From Glycomyces sambucus (GTDB lineage: Bacteria > Actinomycetota > Actinomycetes > Mycobacteriales > Micromonosporaceae): 64,000 nt of DNA. The stretch's first letter is position 1; each line of letters begins with the position of its first letter. Position numbers and translations under genes: made by a program. The notes under the pieces are model-generated. The model saw nothing but the letters and a program-made list of their open reading frames with translations. It did no database searches and had not been told where the DNA came from. The stretch lies in contig NZ_FNGF01000002.1 of NCBI RefSeq assembly GCF_900102815.1, positions 186,001 through 250,000 of the forward strand, given 5' to 3'. Positions 1 to 8,169 of the stretch are shown piece after piece.

Positions 1-405
1 GCGATGGACTACCAGATCTTCCTGGTCACGCGGGTCCGCGAGGCGTACGTGCACGGCGCCGACCCCAAGGCCGCGATCGTGGAGGGCTACGGCCACTCCT
101 CGCGGGTCGTGGTCGCGGCGGCGCTCATCATGATCAGCGTGTTCGCGGCGTTCATCTTCAGCGCCGAGTCGCTCATCGCCTCGATGGGCTTCGCGCTGGC
201 CGCGGCGGTCGTGTTCGACGCGTTCGTGGTCCGCATGGCGATCATCCCCGCGGTCATGGCCCTGGTGGGCCGGGGCGCGTGGTGGATCCCGCGGTGGCTG
301 GACCGGATCCTGCCGAACGTCGACGTCGAAGGGGAGCGCCTGCAGCGGCACCTCGCCGCGGACGCCCCCGAGGACGAGCGCGAGCTCGTCGGAGCGACCA
401 AGTAG
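1..405 (+). CDS. MMPL family transporter, C-terminal end (partial at window edge)
   Basis: The frame is open from the first base, so this is the 3' end of a gene that begins before the window. The visible 134 residues hold the last membrane segments typical of an MMPL/RND-type lipid exporter: a DYQIF segment at the start, a hydrophobic stretch AALIMISVFAAFIF, then VVFDAFVVRMAIIPAVMAL, and a short charged cytoplasmic tail after the WWIPRWLD motif. In this family DYxxF and the RMxxxPAxM stretch lie in the C-terminal transmembrane domain of a proton-driven transporter of lipids or drugs. The next gene starts 73 bp downstream on the same strand. Substrate cannot be inferred from the fragment. Confidence 0.85.
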   Translation, partial: AMDYQIFLVTRVREAYVHGADPKAAIVEGYGHSSRVVVAAALIMISVFAAFIFSAESLIASMGFALAAAVVFDAFVVRMAIIPAVMALVGRGAWWIPRWLDRILPNVDVEGERLQRHLAADAPEDERELVGATK

Positions 406-478
406 CCGAAGCCCCGATGGGGACTCGGGCCGACCCCCGGCCCGGGTCCCCGCGGGGGTTCGGTGAACGGGGGACCCC

Positions 479-1537
479 ATGGTCTTCTTCTGGGCGCTGC
501 TGATCCTGATCGGCATGATCACCGCGGACTTCTTCGTCCCGATGCTCCCGAGCGCGACGCTGGTGACCGCCGCGGCGGGGCTCGTGCTGGGGAACCCGTG
601 GCTGATCCTCGTGCTGCTCGTCGGGGCGGCGGGCTCGTCGTGGTTCGGCGAGTTCATGGGCTACAAGGTGTTCCGCGCGGTGCGGGCCGGGCTGCGGCGG
701 CGCCCGACCGGCTTCGCCGCGCGGGTCGCGCAGCGGACGGTGGGCGGTGCGGTGCTGAAGCTCGAGAAGCTGCTCCAGGGCAGTGTCGAGCGGCATCCCT
801 ACCGCACCACGATCGTCGCCCGCTTCCTTCCCGCCGGCCGCACCACACTCGCGTGGATCGCGGCCGGCGCCGGTCGTGTGCCGTACGGGCGGATGGCGGC
901 GCTCGGCGGGGTGCTGTGGGCGGTGTACACGGTCAGCCTCGGCCTGCTCATCGCCTGGATCGCCGGTCCGGGCCTGCAGTCGCTGCTGGGGTCGGTGCTG
1001 ACGGTCCTGGCGGTCGGGTTCGTTTTGGGGTGGGTCGCCAAGCGCTGGCAGCGGAGCCAGGTCGGCGAGCACATCGACGAGGTCGATCCTGCGGAACCGC
1101 GGGCGATCGTCGCCGGTTCCGGCGCGGCGTCGGCCCTCGATGCCGATCTGGGGGAGTCGGGTGCGGCCGGCCTGCGCGCGGCCGGGCCGGGTGCCGCTGA
1201 TCGGAGCGCGGGAGAGTCGGGTGTTGATGGTCTGGGGGCCGCTGATCGGGGCGCGCTGGGCGCGGCCGAGCCGGGCAGGAGCGATCCTGGCAAGAGCGAT
1301 CGGGGCGCGGCCGCTTCGGCCCGCCGGATCGATCCGGGCCGATCCGCGCGGTTCACCGGGGCTTCGGGCTCCGGCGCCGCCTGGAACGCTGCCGATTCGA
1401 GCGGCGATCTCGACACTGGCAGCGGGTCGCTCCCGAGCGATCCCGCGGTGTGCCGCCCGCGACCGGGCGGCGCCGCCGAACCCGGTTTCGGCGCGGATTC
1501 GGGACCGGCGCAGGCGGCATTACCGGCGTACAAGTAG
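479..1537 (+). CDS. DedA/SNARE-associated family membrane protein with repetitive C-terminal tail
   Basis: Residues 1-195 resemble the DedA (SNARE-associated, VTT) family of polytopic membrane proteins, thought to act in lipid scrambling and membrane homeostasis: an N-terminal hydrophobic helix, the LPSATLVTAAAGLVLGNP region, and a RFLPAGRTTLAWIAAG segment matching the family's R-F-x-P-x-x-R motif. Residues from about 200 to 352 are unlike DedA proteins: a low-complexity Ala/Gly/Ser/Asp/Arg tail with degenerate G-A-D-R-G and S-D-P-G-K-S-D-R-G style units. The usual family length is about 200 residues, so this tail is an extension, perhaps created by expansion of short DNA repeats. The ATG at 479 has a G-rich ribosome site just upstream. 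Function of the tail is unknown. Confidence 0.75.
   Translation: MVFFWALLILIGMITADFFVPMLPSATLVTAAAGLVLGNPWLILVLLVGAAGSSWFGEFMGYKVFRAVRAGLRRRPTGFAARVAQRTVGGAVLKLEKLLQGSVERHPYRTTIVARFLPAGRTTLAWIAAGAGRVPYGRMAALGGVLWAVYTVSLGLLIAWIAGPGLQSLLGSVLTVLAVGFVLGWVAKRWQRSQVGEHIDEVDPAEPRAIVAGSGAASALDADLGESGAAGLRAAGPGAADRSAGESGVDGLGAADRGALGAAEPGRSDPGKSDRGAAASARRIDPGRSARFTGASGSGAAWNAADSSGDLDTGSGSLPSDPAVCRPRPGGAAEPGFGADSGPAQAALPAYK
1130..1380 (+). repeat. Degenerate short-repeat region coding the DedA tail
   Basis: The DNA holds many imperfect copies of GATC-GGxGCG and GAGTCGGGTG-like words, giving a low-complexity Gly/Ala/Asp/Arg protein tail. Copies vary in length and spacing, so this is a degenerate rather than exact tandem array. 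Confidence 0.45.
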
Positions 1538-1555
1538 CACATCACATGTCACACA

Positions 1556-1588
1556 GCACGGGCCCGTCCGGAATGGACGGGCCCGTGC
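1556..1588. terminator. Bidirectional terminator between DedA gene and pirin gene
   Basis: Perfect inverted repeat: 14-bp arms GCACGGGCCCGTCC (1556-1569) and its complement (1575-1588) around a 5-nt loop GGAAT. It lies between two convergent genes and could end transcripts from both sides. The word CATGTCACAC flanks it as a direct repeat. Confidence 0.85.
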
Positions 1589-1621
1589 CATGTCACACAC
1601 TACTGAGCGTCTTCAGGCGCC

Positions 1622-2650
1622 TCAGAGCTGCTCGCAGCCGCCGGGGACCTCCGGCAGCCACGGGTCCTCCGGGTCGGGCGCGAACTCGCGGCCCTGCCGG
1701 CCGGCCGGGATCTCGCCCATCCGGCCCGCCTGGAAGTCCTCGACCGCCTGGACGATCTCGGACCGGGTGTTCATGACGAACGGCCCGTACCGTGCGACCG
1801 GCTCGTTGATCGGCTCGCCGCCGAGGAGGAGGACCTCCATGGCGCCGGTCGTGTGGTGCTGCTCGGGTCCGGCGCCGACGGTGATGTAGTCGCCGCCCGG
1901 CGCGAACTGCGCGAGCTGCGACTCCTTCAGCGCCCGCTTCTCGTCTCCGGCGTACCCGTCGCCGTGGAGCGCGAAGGCCATCGCCGAATACGAGTGCTGC
2001 CAGGGGATCCGGACCTCCGCGCCCGGTGAGAGCGAGGCGTGGACGAGCGTGATCGGCGTGTAGGTGCGCCCGGGCCCTTCGTGACCGGCGGCCGACCCGG
2101 CGATGATCCGGACCAGTGCGCCGCCGTCGCTGGAGGAGACGAGCGTCAGGCCGTTCCCGCGGATGTCCTGGTAGTTCGGCGGGTTCCACTTGGCGCGCTT
2201 GGGAAGGTTGACCCACAGCTGCACGCCGTCGAACACCCCGCCGGTCATGACCAGCTTCTCCGAGGGCAGCTCGTCGTGCAGCAGCCCCGAACCCGCGGTC
2301 ATCCACTGGGTATCGCCTCCGCGAATGACCCCGCCCCCGCCGTGGGAGTCGGTGTGCACGAAGGTGCCGTCCATGAGGTAGGTGACGGTCTCGAAGCCGC
2401 GGTGCGGGTGCCACGGGGCGCCCTTGGCCTCGTGCGGCTCGTAGGCCGCGGTCATGTGGTCGAGGAGGAGGAACGGGTCGCCGCCGTCCATGAGGCTCGG
2501 CGTGGGGAACGGCCGCCGCACGGGGAAGCCGCCGCCTTCGAGGGCGCGGATCGAGTCGACGACCTTGGCCACGGCGCGCGGGCGCGACTCCAGCGCGGGC
2601 GCGTCGAGACGCGGCAGCGCGAGGATGTCGGGCACGGTCACTGCGGGCAT
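1622..2650 (-). CDS. Pirin family protein
   Basis: A 342-residue bicupin of the pirin family. Motifs include HPHRGFETVTYLMDG around residue 80-95, which carries the metal-binding His residues of the N-terminal cupin, followed by HxDSHGGGGVIRGGDTQWMTAG and a C-terminal pirin domain. Bacterial pirins are iron-dependent cytoplasmic proteins; some are quercetin dioxygenases, others modulate enzymes or stress regulators. An upstream in-frame extension exists, but the ATG at 2650 is chosen because an AAAGGAGG Shine-Dalgarno sits 7 nt ahead and the protein then starts MPAVTVPDIL. It is divergent from a MarR gene, and its start lies next to the MarR operator, so repression by that regulator with an electrophile or phenolic inducer is likely. 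Confidence 0.9.
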   Translation of the reverse strand: MPAVTVPDILALPRLDAPALESRPRAVAKVVDSIRALEGGGFPVRRPFPTPSLMDGGDPFLLLDHMTAAYEPHEAKGAPWHPHRGFETVTYLMDGTFVHTDSHGGGGVIRGGDTQWMTAGSGLLHDELPSEKLVMTGGVFDGVQLWVNLPKRAKWNPPNYQDIRGNGLTLVSSSDGGALVRIIAGSAAGHEGPGRTYTPITLVHASLSPGAEVRIPWQHSYSAMAFALHGDGYAGDEKRALKESQLAQFAPGGDYITVGAGPEQHHTTGAMEVLLLGGEPINEPVARYGPFVMNTRSEIVQAVEDFQAGRMGEIPAGRQGREFAPDPEDPWLPEVPGGCEQL

Positions 2651-2668
2651 GTTGGCCTCCTTTGAAGG

Positions 2669-2700
2669 TTGGTCAGCCAACAATATCATTGGCCGACCAA
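2669..2700. promoter_or_regulatory. MarR-type operator between pirin and marR genes
   Basis: Inverted repeat TTGGTCAGCCAA (2669-2680) and TTGGCCGACCAA (2689-2700) with one mismatch and an 8-nt AT-rich spacer. Each half also has internal TTGG..CCAA symmetry. The position between divergent start codons fits a MarR dimer controlling both genes. Confidence 0.75.
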
Positions 2701-2707
2701 CTATTGC

Positions 2708-2713
2708 TAGGCT
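2708..2713 (+). promoter_or_regulatory. -10 box for a leaderless marR transcript
   Basis: TAGGCT lies 6 nt before the ATG at 2720 and no Shine-Dalgarno is present, placing the expected transcription start on or next to the start codon. The MarR operator is immediately upstream. Confidence 0.6.
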
Positions 2714-2719
2714 TGCCCG

Positions 2720-3205
2720 ATGGAACCCACCCGCACCGCCACCAGCGCACCGGGAAGCGACGTGTGCGACGACGAGCAGCGCGTCGGCGAGATCGGCCAC
2801 GCCCTCTTCCGCGTCGCCCGCGCCCACCGCGCCGCCGCAGGGCGACTCCTGCGCGAGATCGGCCTCTACCCCGGCCAGGAGGTCATGCTCGGCCGCCTCG
2901 CCGACCACGGCCCCACCCGCCAGTCGCGCCTCGTCCTCGAACTCGGCATCGACCCCTCCACCGTCACCAAGATGCTCCAGCGCCTCGAACGGCAGGACCT
3001 CGTCGAGCGCCGCGCCGACGCCGTCGACCGCCGCGTCTCGGTCGTCGCCATCACATCGAAGGGGCGCGAACTCCTCGACAGCATCGAGGAGTCCTGGCGC
3101 CGCCTCGACGAGATCACCTGCGCGGGGTTCACTGAGGCCGACCGCAGTGCCCTCTCGTCACTCCTGGTCCGGTTGGAGCACAACCTGTCCACCTGCCAGG
3201 AATGA
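2720..3205 (+). CDS. MarR family transcriptional regulator
   Basis: A 161-residue MarR-family winged-helix regulator. The N-terminal dimerisation helix (about residues 15-40) is followed by HTH residues around 55-85 (QSRLVLELGIDPSTVTKML) and a wing ERRADAVDRRVSVVAITSKGREL, which is diagnostic. MarR proteins repress divergent genes and release DNA on binding phenolic or oxidising ligands. The gene is divergent from pirin, and the 12+12 palindrome at 2669-2700 is the probable operator for autorepression and pirin control. The start is the ATG preceded by a TAGGCT -10 box, giving a leaderless message. An unusual feature is CDDEQRVGEI near the N-terminus, where a Cys could sense oxidants; this is only a suggestion. 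Confidence 0.9.
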   Translation: MEPTRTATSAPGSDVCDDEQRVGEIGHALFRVARAHRAAAGRLLREIGLYPGQEVMLGRLADHGPTRQSRLVLELGIDPSTVTKMLQRLERQDLVERRADAVDRRVSVVAITSKGRELLDSIEESWRRLDEITCAGFTEADRSALSSLLVRLEHNLSTCQE

Positions 3206-3368
3206 TGAACGCTTGCATGCCTAGATGCTGATATGTCAATGATCAGACACTACGTCAGCCTTTAGTGTCCTTTCGCGACTGGTGGGTACCTCCCTAAGCT
3301 GAAGGCCGAACTTTTGGGGACGACGCGGTGGGGGCATCGTCCGCCCGACACAGATCAGGTGGGTGCCG

Positions 3369-3971
3369 ATGATCCGGGTTCTCCTCAAGCACGACCAGGA
3401 CCTCCTGCGGACCGCGCTCGCGCGCGGACTCGACGGGGCGCAGGGCATCACGGCCGTGCACGACGTCCCGTCCGACGAGGACGTCATCGCGGTCGCGCGC
3501 CGGATACGGCCCCACGTCCTGGTGCATGAGGCGGGTTTACTGCCCAACGAGCATGTGGCCTCGGTGTGCTCGGCGCTGCCGGACTCGAACGTCCTGCTGC
3601 TCCTCGATCCCGGACGGCCCATGGAGTTCCGGCCCGAACTGACGCGGTTCGCGCCGCGCGTGGGGGTCATGACGACCGGGGAGACCTTCGACCGCTTCGT
3701 CGAGGCCATCCACCGGCTGAGCCGCGGCGAGCCGGTGATCGACGCCGAGATCGCGCTGGCGGCCCTGCGCTCGCGCTCCAACCCGCTCACGCCGCGCGAG
3801 CGCGAAGTCCTCGGGCTCGCGGCGACCGGTGCGCGGACGGGCGAGATCGCCGAGAAGCTGTTCCTGCGGGTGGGGACGGTGCAGAACTACCTGTCGAACG
3901 CCATCCACAAGTCCGGCGCGCGCAGCCGCATCGACGCGATCCGGATCGCTCAGGGAGCGGGCTGGATCTGA
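3369..3971 (+). CDS. RamR-like LuxR-family response regulator with degenerate receiver
   Basis: A 200-residue NarL/FixJ-type regulator. The C-terminal LuxR HTH (about residues 135-200) is canonical: LTPREREVLGLAATG, EIAEKLFLRVGTVQNYLS and RIDAIRIAQGAGW. The receiver (1-115) has lost key residues. The usual phosphoacceptor context PDVxLLD reads PHVLVHE, so Asp appears replaced by Glu, and the conserved Thr and Lys regions read LLLLDPG and VGVMTTG. No histidine kinase is adjacent. In Streptomyces the ram/amf lanthipeptide genes are activated by RamR/AmfR, an orphan regulator of similar size beside the exporters. This gene converges on the lanthipeptide exporters, so a RamR role is inferred. The ATG at 3369 is chosen over a GTG 6 nt upstream because AGGTGG lies 6 nt ahead. 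Confidence 0.8.
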   Translation: MIRVLLKHDQDLLRTALARGLDGAQGITAVHDVPSDEDVIAVARRIRPHVLVHEAGLLPNEHVASVCSALPDSNVLLLLDPGRPMEFRPELTRFAPRVGVMTTGETFDRFVEAIHRLSRGEPVIDAEIALAALRSRSNPLTPREREVLGLAATGARTGEIAEKLFLRVGTVQNYLSNAIHKSGARSRIDAIRIAQGAGWI

Positions 3972-3990
3972 GGCGGATGCCGAGTCGTGC

Positions 3991-4045
3991 TGGGGCACTG
4001 AGGGGCTGGGGCACTGGGGCACTGAGGGGCTGGGGATCTGGGGCG
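3991..4045. repeat. Short tandem repeat downstream of the regulator
   Basis: Repeated GGGGCACTGAGGGGCT units: a full copy at 3992-4007, a partial GGGGCACTG, another nearly full copy, then a GGGGATCTGGGG variant. They lie in the 196-bp convergent spacer. No function visible. Confidence 0.6.
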
Positions 4046-4167
4046 ATGAGGTTGCGGTACTGCGGCGCTGGGACGTGGGTGCCGGGGGCCGTGCGACGGT
4101 CCAGAGGGTAGGAAACGGCCGCACTCGAGGTCGCAGCAGGACAGACGGTCCGCGATGCGGCTGGCTT

Positions 4168-6390
4168 CTACGTCCTGGCGTTGTGGGCGAGGAGTTCGCG
4201 GAACAGCGGTGAGACTCCTTGCAGGAGTTCGCGGTCGCCGATGGTGGCGGTGCCGCCGTCGAGGACCAGGATTCGTCCGGCGCGCAGTGCCGAGGAGGGC
4301 CGGTGCGCGATGACGATGAGGGTGCCGCGCTCGGCGAAGGCCCGCTCGGCGCGCTCCTCGGCCTCCGGGCCGAGGTGGCAGGTGGCCTCGTCGAGGATCG
4401 CCACGGGCGCGGGGGAGAGGTGCGCGCGGGCGAGCGCGAGGAGCTGGCGCTCGCCGTCGGACAGGTCTCTGGGCGCGAGCGGGGTGTCGAGCCCGCCGAG
4501 CCGGTCGACGAGATCTGCGGCGCCGACGGCCGCCGCCGAGGCGGCGATCGTCTCGTCGGAGGCGTTGGGGCTCAGGTAGGCGAGGTTGGCGCGGACGGTG
4601 CCGGTGAAGACGTACCCGCCTTGGGGCAGCAGCACGCGGTGGCGGGCGAGCGCGCGCGGCGACAGCCGCGCGGCATCGCTGTCGCCGTAGGCGACCGCGC
4701 CGGTGTTCGGCTTGAGGAGTCCGCAGAGCAGTGCGGCGAGCGTGGACTTCCCGACGCCGCTCGGGCCGACGATCGCGAGATGGTCGTCGGCGTGGACGGC
4801 GAACGCGAGGTCTTCGACGGCCGGGGCGGAATGCGGGCCGTAGGCGAAGGTGAGGTTGCGCGCGTCGAGGATCGGGACGGACGATCCGGTCGGTGCGGGT
4901 GCGGGTGCGGGTGCGGGTGCGGGTGCGGGTGCGGGGTGATTGGGAGTGTCCGGGCGATTGCCTTCAAATCGGGCGCCCGGGGGACCCCCCGTTTCAATCG
5001 TGCCAGCGGGGTCTGACATGTTGCGTTGCAGGTGAAGGTGACCGTTGCTCGGCTTCGGTGTCGCCCCCGCTTTGATGGTGCCAGGGGGGTCCGACGGGGT
5101 GATGTTCGACGGCGTGGTGCTCGGCTGGGCGGGGGTCGGCGGTGTGGTGGGGGCCGAGTCCTGGAGGGGGGCAAGGTGAGCGGGGTTCGGCTTCGGTGTC
5201 GCCCCCGGCTCAACTGTGCCTGGGGGGTCTGACATCGGGTGGCGCTGACTGGGGGTGGGGCTGAGGTGAGTTGGGCTCGGGTTGGGTGTCGCCCCCGTTT
5301 CGATAGTGCCTTGAGGGTGCGACAGGGTTTCGTTGGTGGTGGGGTTGGAGGCGGGCAAGGGCGCGGAATCGGGGTCGGCTGCGGTGCTGGGGTCGGCCGT
5401 GGCGTCGGGGTGGCCGTTGGGGGAACCGAGGTCAGTGAGGTCGTTGGGGGAGGTGGCGATGGGGTCGGTGAGGATTCTGGTGAGGGCTATGTAGAGGCGG
5501 AGGCCGCTGCTTCCGAGACCGGAGATGAGCGCCGACAGCGCCGGTTGGAGACCGGTGAGGATGTAGAGGAGGGCTCCGGTGAGCGCCCCGGCCGTGACGC
5601 CCTGGTCGAGCAGCCAGGGGGCCGCCGCCAAGAGCACCAGTAGGGGCAGCCATCCCCCGAGCGTGAAGCAGAGCGTCCGGAGCACCGCCGCTGCCGCAAG
5701 GGCCCGCTCGGCCTTCGCCTGGGCGGCGATCGGTGCTGCCGCCAGTGCCTCGGCATGGGCCTCTCCGCCGCAGGCGACCAGGTCTCGGGCGGCGGCCGCC
5801 ACCTGCGTGGCCCGGTCGGTCAGGTTCGCGTCGGCTTGGGCCGCGTCGCGCTGGCGGTTCGCCGCGAAGCCGAGGGTGGCGATGAAGGCCAAGAGCCCCA
5901 GAAAGAACGGCGGCAGCACCAGGATCGCGAGCCTCGTGTCGAGGGCGATCAGGCCGGCGCCGACCCCGACCGTGGTGACCAGGCAGCCGCGAATCGACAC
6001 CACGATGCCCGCGTAGGCGTCGCGGGCGATCTCGACCTGCCGGGTGAGGAGCGACAGCGCCCCTTGATCGGGGCGGCCCGCGACCGCGTTCTTCAGCGCC
6101 CGCCGGACCACCCGGCGCACCAGGCGGTCCCGGAAGGGTTCCACCACCGCCCCGAGCGCGGCGTAGACCCGGCCCGCCCCCAGGGCGCCCACGCCGGCGG
6201 CGAGGAGCACGCCGCCGAGCCATGCCGTGCCGGTCCACGGGCGGCCCGCCAGGAAGCCCTCGTCGATCGCTCGGGCGAGCATCAGGCCGAACAGGGCCGT
6301 CGGCAGGATCTCCAGGGCCGACCAGCCCAGCAGCGCCCAGGCCGAGCGCGGGTACAGACCTGATGCGGCGTAACGGATCTCGTGTCTCAT
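4168..6390 (-). CDS. ABC transporter (permease plus ATPase) with a long repeat-bearing linker; RamB/AmfA-like exporter
   Basis: A 740-residue half-transporter of the lanthipeptide locus. Residues 1-305 form the exporter membrane domain. The nucleotide-binding domain starts near residue 505 with Walker [10 protein letters not shown] (about 545), signature LSDGERQ (about 640) and Walker [13 protein letters not shown] (about 665). Between them lies an approximately 195-residue Pro/Thr/Ser/Asp-rich linker containing four imperfect copies of a SDPPGTIExGATPKP unit and a run of Pro-Ala pairs. Normal half-transporters have almost no linker there. The ATG overlaps the stop of the preceding ABC gene by 4 bp, so translation is coupled and a heterodimer is likely. 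By analogy with RamA/RamB it would export the processed peptide or confer immunity. The signature has D where LSGGE normally has G. Confidence 0.85.
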   Translation of the reverse strand: MRHEIRYAASGLYPRSAWALLGWSALEILPTALFGLMLARAIDEGFLAGRPWTGTAWLGGVLLAAGVGALGAGRVYAALGAVVEPFRDRLVRRVVRRALKNAVAGRPDQGALSLLTRQVEIARDAYAGIVVSIRGCLVTTVGVGAGLIALDTRLAILVLPPFFLGLLAFIATLGFAANRQRDAAQADANLTDRATQVAAAARDLVACGGEAHAEALAAAPIAAQAKAERALAAAAVLRTLCFTLGGWLPLLVLLAAAPWLLDQGVTAGALTGALLYILTGLQPALSALISGLGSSGLRLYIALTRILTDPIATSPNDLTDLGSPNGHPDATADPSTAADPDSAPLPASNPTTNETLSHPQGTIETGATPNPSPTHLSPTPSQRHPMSDPPGTVEPGATPKPNPAHLAPLQDSAPTTPPTPAQPSTTPSNITPSDPPGTIKAGATPKPSNGHLHLQRNMSDPAGTIETGGPPGARFEGNRPDTPNHPAPAPAPAPAPAPAPTGSSVPILDARNLTFAYGPHSAPAVEDLAFAVHADDHLAIVGPSGVGKSTLAALLCGLLKPNTGAVAYGDSDAARLSPRALARHRVLLPQGGYVFTGTVRANLAYLSPNASDETIAASAAAVGAADLVDRLGGLDTPLAPRDLSDGERQLLALARAHLSPAPVAILDEATCHLGPEAEERAERAFAERGTLIVIAHRPSSALRAGRILVLDGGTATIGDRELLQGVSPLFRELLAHNART
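4892..4934. repeat. Hexanucleotide GGTGCG tandem repeat coding Pro-Ala pairs
   Basis: About seven uninterrupted copies of GGTGCG, read on the minus strand as alternating Pro and Ala codons at the end of the transporter linker. Because the unit is 6 bp, copy changes would alter linker length without shifting the frame. Confidence 0.85.
4975..5326. repeat. Four dispersed copies of a ~40-bp unit inside the ABC transporter gene
   Basis: Imperfect copies at about 4975-5020, 5055-5096, 5191-5236 and 5284-5326 share GGTGTCGCCCCCG, a short variable part, then GTGCC and GGGGTCCGAC. On the coding (minus) strand they encode SDPPGTIExGATPKP. Spacer lengths between copies differ, so they look like separate insertions or a decayed array. 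Confidence 0.75.
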
Positions 6391-8102
6391 CGTGCGAAGA
6401 CTGCCCGGTACTCGGGGTTGGACCAGAGGACGTCGTGCGGCCCCGTGGCCCGGACCCGGCCGTCCGCCAGCCAGACGACGAGGTCGGCACGCGCGGCCAG
6501 TGCCGCGTCATATGTCACCACCAGGCGGGTGCGGCCCGTCGCCGCCAGGGCCTCCTCGATGCGGTCGGCGCTGAGGAGGTCGAGGCTGGAGGTCGCGTCG
6601 TCGAGGACCAGGAGGCGGTCGGCGTGCCAGGCGCGGGCCAGGCCGATGCGCTGGGCCTCGCCGCCGGACATGGGGACCTCGGGCAGTGGTGTGTCATATG
6701 CCGCCGGGAGGCGGGTGGCGAAGTCGTGGGCGCCGACCGCCTCGGCCGCCGCGCGGACCTCGTCGCGCGGCCTGCCCGGACCCATGGCGTCCGCGAGGGT
6801 CGCTCCCGCGAGGGCGGGACGGGCCGTGGCGAGTGAGACCGCTGTGCGGAGGTCGCTGCGGGCGAGAGCGGGGAGGGGGCTGCCGTCGAGGGCGACCTCG
6901 CCGCTGTCGGGGTCTCGCAGGCGGACCGCGGTCTCCGCGAGGGTCGATTTTCCGGAGCCCGCCTTCCCTACCACTGCCGCGGTCGCTCCTCCCGGGACCG
7001 TGAAGGTGATGTCCTGGAGGAGGACCCGGTCGCCGGCTCGGACGGTCACTTCTCGGAATGCGAGGCTGCCCGGGCCATCGGGGAGCGCATCGGTGCCATA
7101 TGACATGGCACTGAGGTCGTGGACCTCGGCGATCCGCGCCACGGCCGCCCGGGAGCGGGCGACGGCGGCCACGATGCCGGTGAGGGAGCCCAGGCCCGCG
7201 CCCATCATCGCGTACTGCGCGGCGGCGAGGAGCTCCCCTGTGGAGAGGCGCCCGCCGGCGACCAGGAAGCCGGCCACCACGAGGACGCCGATCGTCGCGA
7301 GCGGGCCCGCGACCGCCGCCCTCGCACCCGCCGCGGCGAGGGCCCTCCAGGTCGCCCTGCCGTGCTCGGCGAGGGCGGGGAGGCCGGTGAGGACGCGTCT
7401 GGTCTCGGCGCCGAGCGTGCCGGCGGCGGCGATCGTGCGGGCGCCGTCCAGGGCCTCGGTCAGACGGGCCGCCATGTCCCCCTGCGCCGCCTGGTAGTGC
7501 AGGGCCGCGGTCGCGGTCTGCTTCGCGAACAGGCGCAGCACCAGCGCGACCAGAGTCAGGCCGACCGCGAACGCGGCCGCGAGGCGCCAGTCGAGCCAGA
7601 TCAGGACCACCAGGCTGCCCAGGGGCGGGAGCGCCGCGGCGACCGCGCCGACCGCGCTCGGGCCGGCGTGCGCGGCGTCGGCGGCGCCCGCGGAGATCCG
7701 GGCCACGAGGTCGCCGGTGTCGAAGCGCCCGATCCGGTGCGGGGCGCCGAGGAGGCGCCGCACCATGCCGGTGCGGAGCCGCGCGGCCGCGTCCGCGGTG
7801 CATGTCGTGGCCGCGGTGGATTCGACCAGGTCGCAGGCCACGCCCAGTAGGACCAGGCCGGCGGCGATCGCGACGGGGATCCTCGCGTCGCCGCCCGCGG
7901 CGATCGCGTCGACCGCCGCGGCGAGGGCCAGCGGCAGGGCGAGCGTCCCGAGCGATCCGAGGAGGGACGCGGCGCCGATGAGCGGCAGCCGCGCGCGGGA
8001 CTGCCGCACCACGGCCCCGAAGGTCAGCGGCCGCTCGGCCGCGCCTCCAGACGCGGCTTGGATCGCGGCTGTGGTCGCGGCCCCGGTCGCGGCGTCGGTC
8101 AT
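6387..8102 (-). CDS. ABC transporter (permease plus ATPase), RamA/AmfB-like exporter
   Basis: A 571-residue half-transporter with an exporter-type six-helix membrane domain (residues about 25-315) and a nucleotide-binding domain: Walker A GKAGSGKST (about 380), signature MSGGEAQR (about 477) and Walker B LLVLDDATSSLD (about 500). It lies directly downstream of the lanthipeptide precursor and overlaps the next ABC gene by 4 bp, so the two probably form a heterodimeric exporter. An in-frame ATG at 8138 falls inside a 15-bp hairpin. The ATG at 8102 is preferred because CGGAG lies 7 nt upstream and the hairpin stays outside the gene. Position and order match ramA/ramB or amfB/amfA of SapB loci. 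The Walker B acidic pair reads DD rather than the usual DE, so ATPase activity may be reduced. Confidence 0.88.
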   Translation of the reverse strand: MTDAATGAATTAAIQAASGGAAERPLTFGAVVRQSRARLPLIGAASLLGSLGTLALPLALAAAVDAIAAGGDARIPVAIAAGLVLLGVACDLVESTAATTCTADAAARLRTGMVRRLLGAPHRIGRFDTGDLVARISAGAADAAHAGPSAVGAVAAALPPLGSLVVLIWLDWRLAAAFAVGLTLVALVLRLFAKQTATAALHYQAAQGDMAARLTEALDGARTIAAAGTLGAETRRVLTGLPALAEHGRATWRALAAAGARAAVAGPLATIGVLVVAGFLVAGGRLSTGELLAAAQYAMMGAGLGSLTGIVAAVARSRAAVARIAEVHDLSAMSYGTDALPDGPGSLAFREVTVRAGDRVLLQDITFTVPGGATAAVVGKAGSGKSTLAETAVRLRDPDSGEVALDGSPLPALARSDLRTAVSLATARPALAGATLADAMGPGRPRDEVRAAAEAVGAHDFATRLPAAYDTPLPEVPMSGGEAQRIGLARAWHADRLLVLDDATSSLDLLSADRIEEALAATGRTRLVVTYDAALAARADLVVWLADGRVRATGPHDVLWSNPEYRAVFAR

Positions 8103-8122
8103 GGTGCGGCTCCGTTCGCGGG

Positions 8123-8161
8123 CCGCGGCCCCGGACATCGGTGACTTGTCCGGGGCCGCGG
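8123..8161 (-). terminator. Attenuator hairpin between lanthipeptide precursor and exporter genes
   Basis: Perfect inverted repeat with 15-bp arms CCGCGGCCCCGGACA and complement, around a 9-nt loop, placed 8 nt after the precursor stop codon. In SapB-type operons a hairpin after the precursor gene is expected to keep precursor mRNA in excess over exporter mRNA by partial termination or 3'-end protection. Confidence 0.8.
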
Positions 8162-8169
8162 CGGTGTTC

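Noticed and set aside
3991-4045. CRISPR-like or attachment-site array
   Set aside because: Units are short, directly abutting and without unique spacers, and no cas or integrase gene is present.
4892-4934. Phase-variable on/off switch by the GGTGCG repeat
   Set aside because: The unit is six bases, so gain or loss changes linker length but never the reading frame.
8102-8138. ATG at 8138 as the start of the first ABC exporter
   Set aside because: It falls inside a perfect 15-bp hairpin, while the ATG at 8102 has a proper ribosome site.
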